The notes: generated by a model from the letters alone, not told the origin. Numbered from the stretch's first letter, positions 1-10,100 are shown. The stretch is 64,000 bases of DNA from Streptomyces yatensis (GCF_018069625.1 NZ_CP072941.1:7688001-7752000), one strand, 5' to 3'. Made by a program: numbers and translations.

Positions 1-74
1 GTGCATACGGCGCGGCCACGGCCGCACACCCGCGGCGGCCACGGGGAATCGAGAGACGAGAGTAGGGACAGCGC

Positions 75-653
75 GTGACGGTCAACATGTCCAAGGGACA
101 GGCCATCAGCCTGCAGAAGGCCGACGGGGGCGCCCTGACCGCGGTGCGGATGGGGCTGGGCTGGCAGGCCGCGCCCCGCCGCGGACTGTTCGGCTCCCGT
201 ACGAGGGAGATCGACCTCGATGCGTCGGCCGTCCTCTTCGCCGACAAGCAGCCGACCGATGTCGTCTTCTTCCGCCACCTGGTCAGCGACGACGGCTCGG
301 TCCGCCACACCGGTGACAACCTCGTGGGCGGGGCCGGACAGGGCGGCGACGACGAGGCGATCCTGGTCGATCTGCAGCGGGTGCCCGTCCACATCGACCA
401 GATCGTCTTCACGGTGAACTCCTTCACCGGCCAGACCTTCGCCGAGGTGCAGAACGCGTTCTGCAGGCTGGTGGACGAGACCAACGGGCAGGAGCTCGCC
501 CGCTACACCCTCACCGGCGGCGGGCAGTACACCGCCCAGATCATGGCCACGGTCCAGCGCGCGGGCGGTGCCTGGCAGATGAAGGCGGTCGGCGAGCCGG
601 CCAACGGCCGTACCTTCCAGGACCTGATGCCGCACATCGTGCCGCATCTGTAA
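75..653 (+). CDS. TerD-family calcium-binding stress protein
   Basis: A 192-residue single-domain TerD protein of the tellurium-resistance/general stress family; family members bind Ca2+ and are thought to act in membrane-associated stress complexes. Visible family features are the acidic pair D47/D49 in EIDLDAS, the GDN motif at residues 80-82 followed by D92-D93-E94, and the closing TerD block FTVNSFTGQTF. The GTG start at 75 is preceded by AGGGA at 64-68; an in-frame ATG at 87 is the alternative. It is followed by a strong hairpin and then by a second, larger TerD gene on the same strand. The exact substrate or partner is not known for this subfamily. Confidence 0.93.
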   Translation: MTVNMSKGQAISLQKADGGALTAVRMGLGWQAAPRRGLFGSRTREIDLDASAVLFADKQPTDVVFFRHLVSDDGSVRHTGDNLVGGAGQGGDDEAILVDLQRVPVHIDQIVFTVNSFTGQTFAEVQNAFCRLVDETNGQELARYTLTGGGQYTAQIMATVQRAGGAWQMKAVGEPANGRTFQDLMPHIVPHL

Positions 654-730
654 AACGGCCGTCACCGCCGCTCGGACGAGTGGCGTACACGTCGACCAGC
701 GGATCCGCCCCGGAGGCGAACCGCCCGGAT

Positions 731-776
731 GAGCGCGTCGGCCCGGTGGAGCACAGCTCACCGGGCCGACGCGCTC
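731..776 (+). terminator. Strong hairpin after the first terD gene
   Basis: An 18-bp perfect inverted repeat (arms 731-748 and 759-776, GAGCGCGTCGGCCCGGTG and its complement). The 10-base loop can itself form a further three pairs. There is no U-tract, as is usual for Streptomyces terminators. It lies 78 bases after the small terD stop and ends 46 bases before the next start, so it probably separates the two transcripts, although a regulatory role in the next gene's leader is possible. Confidence 0.75.
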
Positions 777-822
777 ACCGCACCCGTACGGCATCAGCGG
801 AATACGACGAGGGGACGCAGCC

Positions 823-2793
823 ATGACGGCCGAGCTGGTCCGAGGGCAGAACCACCCCCTGCCCCAGACCCGTTTGGAGATCCGGATCTCTGCGGGCAAT
901 CCGATCGTGGCCGGGGCGACACTCGGCGATGAGCGGGGCACGGTGCACGGCGCCGAATGGGTCGCGCACCCCGCCTCGCCCCAGCTGGCCGGGATAGAGG
1001 TGCCCAAACAGGCGGCGGCCGACCACCGGCTCGCCGTCGACCTCGACGCGATGCCCGACCACATCCACCGGGTCACCGTGCTGCTCGCGCTGCCGGTCGG
1101 CGTCGGCGGCCCGGCCCGGTTCGGCGTCATGGCCGCACCGTTCGTCGCCGTCACCGGCCTCGACGGCACCGAGATCGCCGGCTACACCATCACCGATCTG
1201 GACTCGGAGTCCGCGGTGACCGCCCTGGAGCTCTACCGCAGGCAGGGCGCCTGGAAGGTGCGCGCGGTCGGCCAGGGGTACGCGGGCGGGCTGGCCGCCA
1301 TGCTGCACGACCAGGGGCTGGCGGAGGGCACCGACCTCGCGGCGCGGATCAACGAGGCGGTGGCGCGGGGCATGGCCCGCTCGGTCGCCCAGCCCCCGCC
1401 CCGCTCCGAGGCCGACGACCGGGTGCGCACATCGGCCGCGGGCGGCGCCGACCCGGCGGCCCCTGCGAGCGGCGGCGCCGATCCGGCCCCCGCCCAGCCG
1501 CCGACCCCGCCGCAGCAGACCCAGGGCGCGCCCGCCGCCGGAGGGCCGGTCAACTACGAGCACCCGGCCCGCCGTACGGCCGCGCCGCCCACCCCCGCGC
1601 CCACCGCGCCGCCCGCCGCCCCCGGACAGCCCGCCCAGCCGGTCGCGGGCGACGCCTCCGGCTGGACCATGGACGAGCGGCTCTACAACCAGGTCTGGGG
1701 CATGTTCGAGGACCTGGCCCGGACGGCCGCGGCCTACCGCAGCGCCGTGGACTTCGCCGAGTCCCGGATGGAGCAGGAGCTGGACCGGGTGCTCTCCGAT
1801 CCGCGCACCCGGGTGGGCCCGGCCGCCGACTCCGCCCGTGCCGACGCGCGCGCCAAGCACGCCGACCTCGTCGAGCAGGCCCGCGCCGCCCTCGACCGCG
1901 ATCTGGCGCAGCTCACCGCCGAGGCCGAGGTGGTGGAGCCCGCGCTGCCGCCCGCCTACGCCCGCTGGGACAGCCCGGTGTGGCAGGCGTACCAGGTGCC
2001 GATGGAGGTCCCGATGGCCCTGCGGGTGGGCGATCTGTACCTCCCGGAGCGCACCGACCTGCGCATTCCCATGCTGGTGCGGCTGCCGCTGGAGCGGGGG
2101 CTGTGGATCGACGCCGGGCGTTCGGGCGGGTTCGACGAGGGGCCGGCCGACTCCGGTGAGCTGCGCAGGCTGGCCGCGGACGCGGCGGTCGCCATCGCCG
2201 CGCGACTGCTGGCCGTCTATCCGGCGGGGGAGATCGCGGTGCATGTGATCGACCCGGCGGGTTCGGCCGCGGGCTCGTTCGCCCCGCTGGTGGGGTCGGG
2301 CGCGCTGGCCGAGCCACCGGCCGCCGGAGCCCAGGGGGTCTCCTCGGTGCTGGCCGCCCTGACCCGGCGCGTGGACCTGGTGCAGATGGCGGTCCGCAGC
2401 GGCGCCACGGACGCGCTGCCGCCCGATCTGGACATCGTCGAGCAGCTGCTGATCGTCCACGACTTCCCGCACGGTTTCGACGACCGGGCCGTCACCCAGC
2501 TGCGCTATCTGGCGGACGAGGGGCCCTCCGTGGGCGTCCATCTGATGATGGTCGCCGACCGTGAGGACGCGCGGGGCTACGGTCCGGTGCTGGACCCGCT
2601 GTGGCGGTCGCTGCTGCGGCTCACCCCGGTCGCCGACGACCACCTCGCCGACCCCTGGGTGGGCCATGCGTGGACGTACGAGCCGTCGATGGTGCCGCGG
2701 GGCAGCCGGGTGCTGAACCAGGTGCTGGGCGAGGCGGGGCGGGCCGCGAGGGCTCTGAAGGCGGCCAGGGCCCGCCCGTCATATGGCAGCTGA
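823..2793 (+). CDS. TerD domain fused to degenerate FtsK-like domain
   Basis: A 656-residue protein with three parts. Residues 1 to about 185 form a TerD-like domain (ends with VTALELYRRQGAWKVRAVGQGY, split as in other TerD proteins), but without the DxD and GDN calcium ligands of the upstream TerD. Residues about 190-285 are a Pro/Ala-rich linker. The C-terminal part, about 290-656, resembles FtsK/SpoIIIE/EccC-type P-loop folds: near residue 540 the stretch QLLIVHDFP followed by GPSVGVHLMMVADRED has the shape of the Walker B strand and the following strand of that family. No GxxxxGK[ST] motif is visible where Walker A would be expected. ATG at 823 has AGGGG upstream. Function unknown; an inactive scaffold in Ter complexes is an inference. 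Confidence 0.85.
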   Translation: MTAELVRGQNHPLPQTRLEIRISAGNPIVAGATLGDERGTVHGAEWVAHPASPQLAGIEVPKQAAADHRLAVDLDAMPDHIHRVTVLLALPVGVGGPARFGVMAAPFVAVTGLDGTEIAGYTITDLDSESAVTALELYRRQGAWKVRAVGQGYAGGLAAMLHDQGLAEGTDLAARINEAVARGMARSVAQPPPRSEADDRVRTSAAGGADPAAPASGGADPAPAQPPTPPQQTQGAPAAGGPVNYEHPARRTAAPPTPAPTAPPAAPGQPAQPVAGDASGWTMDERLYNQVWGMFEDLARTAAAYRSAVDFAESRMEQELDRVLSDPRTRVGPAADSARADARAKHADLVEQARAALDRDLAQLTAEAEVVEPALPPAYARWDSPVWQAYQVPMEVPMALRVGDLYLPERTDLRIPMLVRLPLERGLWIDAGRSGGFDEGPADSGELRRLAADAAVAIAARLLAVYPAGEIAVHVIDPAGSAAGSFAPLVGSGALAEPPAAGAQGVSSVLAALTRRVDLVQMAVRSGATDALPPDLDIVEQLLIVHDFPHGFDDRAVTQLRYLADEGPSVGVHLMMVADREDARGYGPVLDPLWRSLLRLTPVADDHLADPWVGHAWTYEPSMVPRGSRVLNQVLGEAGRAARALKAARARPSYGS

Positions 2794-2813
2794 CCTGCGC
2801 TTTTATCCATCTC

Positions 2814-2843
2814 TTTACTCTTCCATGGGAATTCCTGTACTCT
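2814..2843 (+). promoter_or_regulatory. Candidate promoter of the terC leader
   Basis: TTTACT (2814-2819), 18-base spacer, TACTCT (2838-2843). It sits about 10 bases before the start of the predicted riboswitch, so a transcript from here would contain the complete aptamer. The hexamers match the principal-sigma consensus only moderately. Confidence 0.4.
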
Positions 2844-2852
2844 CGTGTACGC

Positions 2853-2971
2853 GGAGGGGAGTACTCCTGTAGCGGTGTTCCCGTCACCACGGATTCCGTC
2901 CGGCCCCAGGAGGCCGGACGGAATCCCGGGGCGCCGGTCCGTGGCGCGGTCCATGGGCGGAAGAGACCTCC
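2853..2971 (+). promoter_or_regulatory. yybP-ykoY (manganese) riboswitch, candidate
   Basis: The leader of terC shows the landmarks of the yybP-ykoY family: a closing helix GGAGG (2853-2857) with CCTCC (2967-2971), the loop sequence GGGGAGTA directly after the 5' strand (2856-2863), the second conserved loop CCGTCACCAC (2881-2890), and the 3' signature GAGACCT just before helix closure (2963-2969). Between them is a perfect 15-bp variable stem (2891-2905 with 2912-2926). This class senses Mn2+ and is known upstream of TerC/Alx and other Mn2+ exporter families, which fits the next gene. Motifs were recognised by eye; no covariance search was run. Confidence 0.75.
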
Positions 2972-3015
2972 GGCAGCGACGACGCTGAGATTGCCGTACG
3001 AATGCCGGAGGAACT

Positions 3016-4020
3016 GTGGACGTTTCCGTGACCATGTGGGGGCTGACCATCGTCGGCCTCTGCGCCCTCATCGCCGCCGACTTCTTCATAGGCGGCCGTA
3101 AACCGCATGAGGTCTCCATCAAGGAGGCCGGGATCTGGACGGCCGTCTGGGTCGCGCTCGCCGTGCTCTTCGGGCTCGGGCTGCTGGTCTTCGCGGGCGG
3201 CCGGCCCTCCGGTGAGTTCTTCGCGGGCTTCATCACCGAGAAGTCGCTGAGCGTCGACAACCTCTTCGTCTTCGTCCTGATCATGGCGAAGTTCGCCGTG
3301 CCGACGATCTACCAGCAGCGCGTGCTCATGGTGGGCGTGCTCATAGCCCTTGTGCTGCGTGCGGTCTTCATCGCCGCCGGAGCCGCGATCGTCTCGACGT
3401 TCTCCTGGGTCTTCTTCATCTTCGGCGCCTTCCTCATCTGGACGGCCTGGAAGCTCATCCAGGAGGCGCGGGCCGATGAGGAGGAAGAGGAGTTCGAGGA
3501 GAACCGGCTGCTCAAGGCGGTCGAGAAGCGGTTCCCGTCCACCGACCAGTACCACGGCACCAAGCTGTTCATCATGGAGAACGGCAAGCGGCTGATGACC
3601 CCGATGCTGATCGTCATGCTGGCGATCGGCACCACGGACGTCCTGTTCGCGCTGGACTCGATACCCGCGATCTTCGGCCTCACCCAGGACCCGTACATCG
3701 TCTTCACCGCCAACGCCTTCGCGCTGATGGGCCTGCGCCAGCTGTACTTCCTCATCGGCGGCCTGCTCAAGAAGCTGGTCCACCTCTCGTACGGGCTGTC
3801 GATCATCCTCGGCTTCATCGGCGTCAAGCTGGTGCTGCACGCCCTGCACGAGGCCGGGGTGCATGTCCCGGAGATCAGCATCCCCGTCTCGCTCGGCGTC
3901 ATCTGCGCGGTGCTCGCCGTCACGACGGTCACCAGTCTCCACGCCTCGAGGAAACAGGCCCTGGCGGAGGCGGGGAGCGGGGAGGACCGGGCCCGGGACA
4001 AGGACAGCGCCGACGTCTGA
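3016..4020 (+). CDS. TerC-family integral membrane protein
   Basis: A 334-residue polytopic membrane protein of the TerC/Alx family, implicated in Mn2+ efflux and tellurite/acid stress. It has the two conserved acidic membrane motifs of the family, EKSLSVDNLFVF (around residue 75-87) and LFALDSIPAIFG (around 210-222), and an acidic cytoplasmic loop near residues 154-164 (DEEEEEFEEN). GTG start at 3016 has GGAGG 4 bases upstream. The long leader with a candidate manganese riboswitch points to metal-controlled expression; TerD-type genes lie directly upstream on the same strand. Confidence 0.93.
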   Translation: MDVSVTMWGLTIVGLCALIAADFFIGGRKPHEVSIKEAGIWTAVWVALAVLFGLGLLVFAGGRPSGEFFAGFITEKSLSVDNLFVFVLIMAKFAVPTIYQQRVLMVGVLIALVLRAVFIAAGAAIVSTFSWVFFIFGAFLIWTAWKLIQEARADEEEEEFEENRLLKAVEKRFPSTDQYHGTKLFIMENGKRLMTPMLIVMLAIGTTDVLFALDSIPAIFGLTQDPYIVFTANAFALMGLRQLYFLIGGLLKKLVHLSYGLSIILGFIGVKLVLHALHEAGVHVPEISIPVSLGVICAVLAVTTVTSLHASRKQALAEAGSGEDRARDKDSADV

Positions 4021-4110
4021 CGGTGTCTTCCGCGGCGTCACCGCCCTGACTCGCCCGACGGCGTCAGAAGGCGCGCGGCGACCGTCCGCGTCCCGGATCC
4101 GGGAGACGGC

Positions 4111-5445
4111 TCACACGGCCGCCTCCCCGGCCTCCAGAGGCCGTACGGCCGATCGTCCACCATCAGGACGGTCGGCCGTCGGCCGTGTCTCCGGCAGCAG
4201 CACGAAGCAGCCCAGGCTCAGCAGCGCGGCGGCGGTCAGATACGCGGCGACGCCCCAGGGCGGGCCGTCCCCGTGGGACATCGCCGTCGCGACGATCGGC
4301 GTGAGCGCCCCGCCCAGGACACCCGCCAGGTTGTAGCCGAGCGCCGCTCCCGTGCAGCGCACCCGCGCCTCGAACAGTTCGGGCAGATAGGCCGAGGTCA
4401 CGGCGAACATGGTGATGAAGGCGAGCAGCGCGCCCAGGAAGCCGAGGAACATCAGCGGCGGCTCACCGGTGCGCAACAACGCGACCAGCGGAAACATCCA
4501 CACCACGGTGGCCACGCAGCCCACCAGACACAGCGGCCGCCGCCCGAAGCGGTCGCCGAGATGGGCGGCCAGCGGCGTCAGGGCGCCCATGACCGCCACG
4601 GCCGCCATGACGCAGCCCAGCAGGGTGGTGCGGGCGACACCGAGCCGCTCCGTGCCGTACGCCAGGGACCAGGTCGTGACCGCGTAGAAGACGGCATAGC
4701 CCACCGCGAGCCCGCCCGCGGTCAGCAGGACCAGCCGCCAGTGGCCGCGCACCACCTCGGCCAGTGGCGCGCTGGCCCGTTCGCCCTGCTCGGCCAGCTC
4801 CCGGAACCGCGGGGACTCGGACAGCTGGGCCCGCAGCAGCAGCCCGGCGCCTGCCAGCAGCCCCGCGCCCCAGAACGGCACCCGCCACCCCCAGGACCGG
4901 AACGCGGCATCGCTCAGCGTGGCCGACAGGGCCAGCATCGTGCCGTTGGCCAGCAGAAAGCCGATGGCCGGACCGACTTGCGGAAAGCCCGACCACAGCC
5001 CGCGCCGCTCCGCGGGCGCGTGCTCGGCGGTCAGCAGCACCGCACCGCCCCATTCGCCGCCGAGCCCCAGCCCCTGCAGAAACCGCAGCACGAGCAGCAG
5101 GACGGGGGCGGCGATGCCGATCGAGCCGTAGGTCGGGACGAAGCCCACGGCGACGGTCGCGACGCCGGTGAGCAGCAGGGAGGCGATGAGCACCGGCCGG
5201 CGCCCGTGGCGGTCGCCGATGGGCCCGAAGAGCATCGAGCCCAGGGGCCGGGAGACGAAGCCGACGGCGAAGGTGCCGAAGGCGGCGAGGGTGCCGGCCA
5301 GCGGCGAGAAGGTGGGGAAGAACAGCGGGCCGAGGACGAGGGCTGCGGCCGTGCCGTAGACGAAGAAGTCGTAGAACTCGATCGCGGTGCCGGCCAGGGA
5401 CGCGGCGGCGAGGCGGGCCATGGACGGGGAGCGGTCATGGTGCAT
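4111..5445 (-). CDS. MFS transporter, metabolite:H+ symporter type
   Basis: A 444-residue major-facilitator protein with twelve predicted membrane segments. The N-terminus (GTAIEFYDFFVYGTAAAL) and the motifs SRPLGSMLFGPIGDRHGRR and GLGLGGEWGGAVLL are typical of the MHS group (ShiA, ProP, KgtP-like), which import organic acids or compatible solutes with protons. The substrate cannot be read from sequence. The gene converges on terC, with about 90 bases between stops. No strong ribosome-binding site precedes the ATG; an internal Met at residue 9 is an alternative start. Confidence 0.88.
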   Translation of the reverse strand: MHHDRSPSMARLAAASLAGTAIEFYDFFVYGTAAALVLGPLFFPTFSPLAGTLAAFGTFAVGFVSRPLGSMLFGPIGDRHGRRPVLIASLLLTGVATVAVGFVPTYGSIGIAAPVLLLVLRFLQGLGLGGEWGGAVLLTAEHAPAERRGLWSGFPQVGPAIGFLLANGTMLALSATLSDAAFRSWGWRVPFWGAGLLAGAGLLLRAQLSESPRFRELAEQGERASAPLAEVVRGHWRLVLLTAGGLAVGYAVFYAVTTWSLAYGTERLGVARTTLLGCVMAAVAVMGALTPLAAHLGDRFGRRPLCLVGCVATVVWMFPLVALLRTGEPPLMFLGFLGALLAFITMFAVTSAYLPELFEARVRCTGAALGYNLAGVLGGALTPIVATAMSHGDGPPWGVAAYLTAAALLSLGCFVLLPETRPTADRPDGGRSAVRPLEAGEAAV

Positions 5446-5552
5446 GACGCGACAACCGCCATGGCCCGCCGGGGGTCACGGGGCGTACGGAGGTGCGCGG
5501 CGCTCTGGGGCGGTGTGCGCGCCGCTACGAGCCGCGCGTACCGCCGGCGTCG

Positions 5553-6209
5553 CTACCAGCCGCGCTCGCGCCACTCCCCGAGGTGCGGGCGCTCGGCGCC
5601 GAGCGTGGTGTCGTCGCCGTGGCCGGGGTAGACCCAGGTCTCGTCCGGAAGCTGGTCGAAGAGCTTGGTCTCGACGTCGTTGATCAGGCTCTCGAACGCC
5701 TCGGAGTCCTTCCATGTGTTGCCGACGCCGCCCGGGAAGAGGCAGTCGCCGGTGAACACATGCGGATGGCCGTGCGGGTCGTTGTACACCAGGGCGATGC
5801 TGCCGGGCGTGTGGCCGACCAGATGGCGCGCGGTCAGCTCGACCCGGCCGACCCGCACCGTGTCGCCGTCCGCGACCGGCACATCGGTGGGCACCGGGAT
5901 GCCCTCGGCGTCGTACTGGCCCGCGTAGGTGCGGGCGCCGGTGGCGTCCACCACCTCGCGCAGCGCGCTCCAGTGGTCCTGGTGGCGGTGGGTGGTGACG
6001 ACGGAGGCGATGCCGCTCTCGCCGATCAGGGAGAGCAGGGTGTGCGGCTCGGCGGCGGCGTCGATCAGGAGCTGCTCGTCGGTGGCCCGGCAGCGCAGCA
6101 GGTACGCGTTGTTGTTCATGGGGCCGACCGCGACCTTCGAGATCATCAGATCGGGCAGTTCGTGCACGTCCGCCGGTCCACCGACCGTCACTACTCCGCT
6201 GTAGGTCAT
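5553..6209 (-). CDS. MBL-fold metallo-hydrolase
   Basis: A 218-residue metallo-beta-lactamase-fold hydrolase, close to the glyoxalase II-like group. The metal-binding motif THRHQDHW (HxHxDH) is present, followed by a conserved HTPGS block, GDCLF and a late YPGHGDDTT histidine. Substrate unknown; thioester or mycothiol-conjugate hydrolysis is plausible because the upstream gene is of the mycothiol-dependent type (inference). The stop of that gene lies 4 bases before this start. A TAGGCT hexamer at 6216-6221 (minus strand) is only 6 bases from the ATG and no spaced Shine-Dalgarno is seen, so it may also be made from a leaderless transcript. Confidence 0.9.
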   Translation of the reverse strand: MTYSGVVTVGGPADVHELPDLMISKVAVGPMNNNAYLLRCRATDEQLLIDAAAEPHTLLSLIGESGIASVVTTHRHQDHWSALREVVDATGARTYAGQYDAEGIPVPTDVPVADGDTVRVGRVELTARHLVGHTPGSIALVYNDPHGHPHVFTGDCLFPGGVGNTWKDSEAFESLINDVETKLFDQLPDETWVYPGHGDDTTLGAERPHLGEWRERGW

Positions 6210-6213
6210 GGCC

Positions 6214-6945
6214 TCAGCCTAGTGCGGGGAGGACGGGCAAGGGGCCGTTCGGGCAGGAGAGGCCGGAGCCGTCCGTACGGCCGGTGAGCCAGCCCAGCAG
6301 GGCGGCGGGGGAGCCGGTGACGGTGACCGGGGGCTCCCCGGGGGCGGCGGGGCGGCCGGTGTGCCGGAGGTCCCCGTCACCGGGCCCGGTGGCCAGCCGC
6401 AGCGGGGGAATATCCGGGTGCCCGGCGAACCTTGTACGGATGAGCACGGAGAGCTGGCTCTCGACGAAGGTGGCGGGCAGATCCGCCACGGTGTAGCCGA
6501 TACCGAGATCGACATGATGCAGCTCGACCTCGGCGAGGCGGCGCAGTGGCAGCCCGGCCGCCGACTCCCGGATCCCGCCGCGCAGGGTCACCTCGTACGG
6601 CAGGCGCTCCGGGGGCAGTGCGGTGACCGCCGCGTCGAAGCGGGTGGCGCTGGTGCGCAGGTCGTCCAGGTGGGCGGCGAGCGGCCGGGCGGCGTCGCGC
6701 AGGATCTCGGCGTCGCGGGTGTGGGCGTCGGCGTACATCGGGGTCTCCTGGCCGGTCCGGGCCCAGGTGAGCAGGTTCACCAGGGCGTCCGCGTTGCGGG
6801 CCAGGTGGGCCAGGACATGGCCGCGGGTCCAGCCGGGGAGCTCCGAAGGGCTCATGAGGGACGCGTCGTCGAGAGCGGCGACGGCGGTCAGCAGCCGGTC
6901 CGTCGCCTCCTGTACGGCGAGGGCGTCCCTCACGTAGTCGGTCAT
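6214..6945 (-). CDS. Maleylpyruvate isomerase-family mycothiol-dependent protein
   Basis: A 243-residue protein of the DinB-like mycothiol-dependent maleylpyruvate isomerase family. The N-terminal metal-site region WTRGHVLAHLARNADAL and the later ELHHVDLGIGY motif are the family hallmarks, and a small C-terminal domain follows. The start chosen is the ATG at 6945 (MTDYVRDALAV); a longer open frame reaches 7158 but its extra 71 residues look non-coding. Members use mycothiol for thiol transfer or detoxification; the substrate here is unknown. Likely co-transcribed with the MBL hydrolase downstream. Confidence 0.85.
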   Translation of the reverse strand: MTDYVRDALAVQEATDRLLTAVAALDDASLMSPSELPGWTRGHVLAHLARNADALVNLLTWARTGQETPMYADAHTRDAEILRDAARPLAAHLDDLRTSATRFDAAVTALPPERLPYEVTLRGGIRESAAGLPLRRLAEVELHHVDLGIGYTVADLPATFVESQLSVLIRTRFAGHPDIPPLRLATGPGDGDLRHTGRPAAPGEPPVTVTGSPAALLGWLTGRTDGSGLSCPNGPLPVLPALG

Positions 6946-7175
6946 GACCCGACCGTAGTCCGCGCCACACGATCGGGTGAAGTCGGCTCCCGTCGCCCGC
7001 AAATCGAATGTGCGTGCTATAGGCTCGGTGTGCTGCATCCTTAAGACATCGTCGTCGTGCCCCCATACCCTGGGTTGGGGGTTTCGCTCCGCTCCGCCTC
7101 TGCTCCGTCCGGCAGGGCCGCCCCGGCGAGCGGGCTCGGCGCACCCCGTCACTCTCAAGAAAGGTGCCGACCGGC

Positions 7176-10100
7176 GTGGCCGACCGTCTCATCGTTCGTG
7201 GCGCTCGCGAGCACAACCTCAAGAACGTCTCACTCGACCTTCCTCGCGACTCGCTCATCGTCTTCACCGGGCTGTCCGGGTCGGGCAAGTCGTCCCTCGC
7301 GTTCGACACGATCTTCGCCGAGGGGCAGCGCCGCTACGTCGAGTCGCTCTCCTCCTATGCCCGCCAGTTCCTGGGGCAGATGGACAAGCCCGATGTGGAC
7401 TTCATCGAGGGCCTGTCCCCCGCGGTGTCGATCGACCAGAAGTCGACCTCGCGGAATCCGCGCTCGACGGTCGGCACCATCACCGAGGTCTATGACTACC
7501 TCCGGCTGCTGTTCGCCCGCATCGGCAAGCCGCACTGCCCTGAGTGCGGCCGTCCGATCGCCCGCCAGTCGCCGCAGGCGATCGTGGACCGGGTGCTGGA
7601 GCTCCCCGAGGGCAGCCGCTTCCAGGTGCTCTCCCCGCTGGTGCGCGAGCGCAAGGGGGAGTTCGTCGACCTCTTCTCCGATCTCCAGACCAAGGGCTAC
7701 AGCCGCGCCCGGGTGGACGGCGCCACGATCCAGCTCTCCGACCCGCCGAAGCTGAAGAAGCAGGAGAAGCACACCATCGAGGTGGTCGTCGACCGCCTCA
7801 CCGTCAAGGACAGCGCCAAGCGCCGGCTGACCGACTCGGTGGAGACCGCGCTCGGCCTCTCCGGCGGCATGGTGATCCTCGACTTCGTCGACCTCGACGA
7901 GGACGACCCGCAGCGCGAGCGGATGTTCTCCGAGCATCTGTACTGCCCGTACGACGACCTGTCCTTCGAGGAGCTGGAGCCGCGCACCTTCTCCTTCAAC
8001 TCGCCCTTCGGCGCCTGCCCGGACTGCACCGGCATCGGCACCCGGATGGAGGTCGACCCCGAGCTGATCATCCCGGACGAGGAGAAGTCGCTCGACGAGG
8101 GTGCCATCCACCCCTGGTCCCACGGCCACACCAAGGACTACTTCGGGCGGCTGGTCGGCGCGCTCGCCGATGCCCTCGGCTTCCGTACGGACATCCCCTG
8201 GGCCGGGCTGCCACAGCGCGCCAAGAAGGCGCTCCTCAACGGCCACCGGACCCAGATCGAGGTCCGCTACCGCAATCGCTACGGCCGCCAGCGGGCGTAC
8301 ACCACGGCCTTCGAGGGCGCGGTGCCCTATGTGAAGCGGCGCCACTCGGAGGCGGAGAGCGACGCCAGCCGGGAGCGTTTCGAGGGCTATATGCGCGAGG
8401 TGCCCTGCCCCACCTGTGAGGGCACCCGCCTCAAGCCGATCGTTCTCGCGGTCACCGTGCAGGACAAGTCCATCGCGGATGTCTCCGCGATGTCGATCAG
8501 CGAATGCGCCGAGTTCCTGCGCGCCATGGAGCTGAGCCCGCGCGAGAAGACCATCGCCGAGCGGGTCCTCAAGGAGGTCAACGAGCGGCTGAGGTTCCTG
8601 GTCGACGTCGGCCTGGACTATCTCTCGCTCAACCGCGCCGCGGGCACCCTCTCCGGCGGCGAGGCCCAGCGCATCCGGCTGGCCACCCAGATCGGCTCCG
8701 GTCTGGTCGGTGTGCTCTATGTGCTGGACGAGCCCTCCATCGGCCTGCACCAGCGCGACAACCACCGGCTGATCGAAACGCTGGTGCGGCTGCGCGACCT
8801 CGGCAACACCCTGATCGTCGTGGAGCACGACGAGGACACCATCAAGACCTCGGACTGGGTGGTGGACATCGGCCCGGGCGCGGGCGAGCACGGCGGCAAG
8901 GTGGTGCACAGCGGGCCGCTGAGCGAGCTGCTGGTCAACGAGGACTCGGTGACCGGCCACTATCTGTCCGGCAAGAAGGCCATCCCGCTGCCGTCGACGC
9001 GCCGGGCCGTGGACCCCAAGCGGCATCTGACGGTCCACGGCGCCCGGGAGAACAACCTCCAGGACATCGACGTGTCCTTCCCGCTGGGGGTGCTCACCGC
9101 CGTCACCGGTGTCTCCGGATCGGGTAAGTCCACGCTGGTCAACGACATCCTCTACACCCATCTGGCCCGCGAGCTGAACGGCGCGCGGGCGGTGCCGGGG
9201 CGGCACACCCGGGTCGCCGGTGACGATCTCGTCGACAAGGTGGTCCATGTCGACCAGTCGCCCATCGGCCGCACCCCGCGGTCCAACCCGGCGACGTACA
9301 CCGGCGTCTTCGACCATGTGCGCAAGCTGTTCGCGGAGACCATGGAGGCCAAGGTCCGCGGGTACCAGCCCGGGCGGTTCTCCTTCAACGTCAAGGGCGG
9401 CCGCTGCGAGAACTGCTCCGGTGACGGCACCATCAAGATCGAGATGAACTTCCTGCCGGATGTGTATGTGCCGTGCGAGGTCTGCCATGGCGCGCGCTAC
9501 AACCGGGAGACCCTGGAGGTGCACTACAAGGGCAAGTCCATCGCCGAGGTGCTGGACATGCCCATCGAGGAGGCGCTGGACTTCTTCGAGGCGGTGCCCA
9601 CCATCGCCCGCCATCTGCGCACGCTCAACGAGGTCGGGCTCGGCTATGTCCGGCTCGGGCAGCCGGCGCCGACCCTGTCCGGCGGTGAGGCCCAGCGCGT
9701 CAAGCTGGCGAGCGAGCTGCAGAAGCGCTCCACCGGCCGCACGGTGTACGTCCTGGACGAGCCGACCACCGGTCTGCACTTCGAGGACATCAGCAAGCTG
9801 ATCAGCGTGCTCTCCGGTCTGGTCGACAAGGGCAACACCGTGATCGTCATCGAGCACAACCTCGATGTGATCAAGACGGCCGACTGGGTCGTGGACATGG
9901 GCCCCGAGGGCGGCAGCGGCGGCGGTCTGGTGATCGCCGAGGGCACCCCGGAGGAGGTGGCCTCGGTCCCGGCCAGCCACACCGGCAAGTTCCTGCGCGA
10001 CATGCTGGGCGACTGGGTGAGCGACGCGACGGTGCCCGCCGCGCGCAACGGCGGCGCGGCCGCCAAGAAGACGCCCGCCAAGAAGGCCGCCGCCAAGAGC

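Noticed and set aside
2891..2926. Stand-alone terminator after the TerD-FtsK-like gene
   Set aside because: The perfect 15-bp stem lies inside the predicted riboswitch between its conserved loops, so it is better explained as the variable arm of the aptamer.
7164..7175. uvrA start at GTG 7164
   Set aside because: This codon overlaps the likely ribosome-binding site AAGAAAGG; GTG at 7176 fits spacing and orthologues better.
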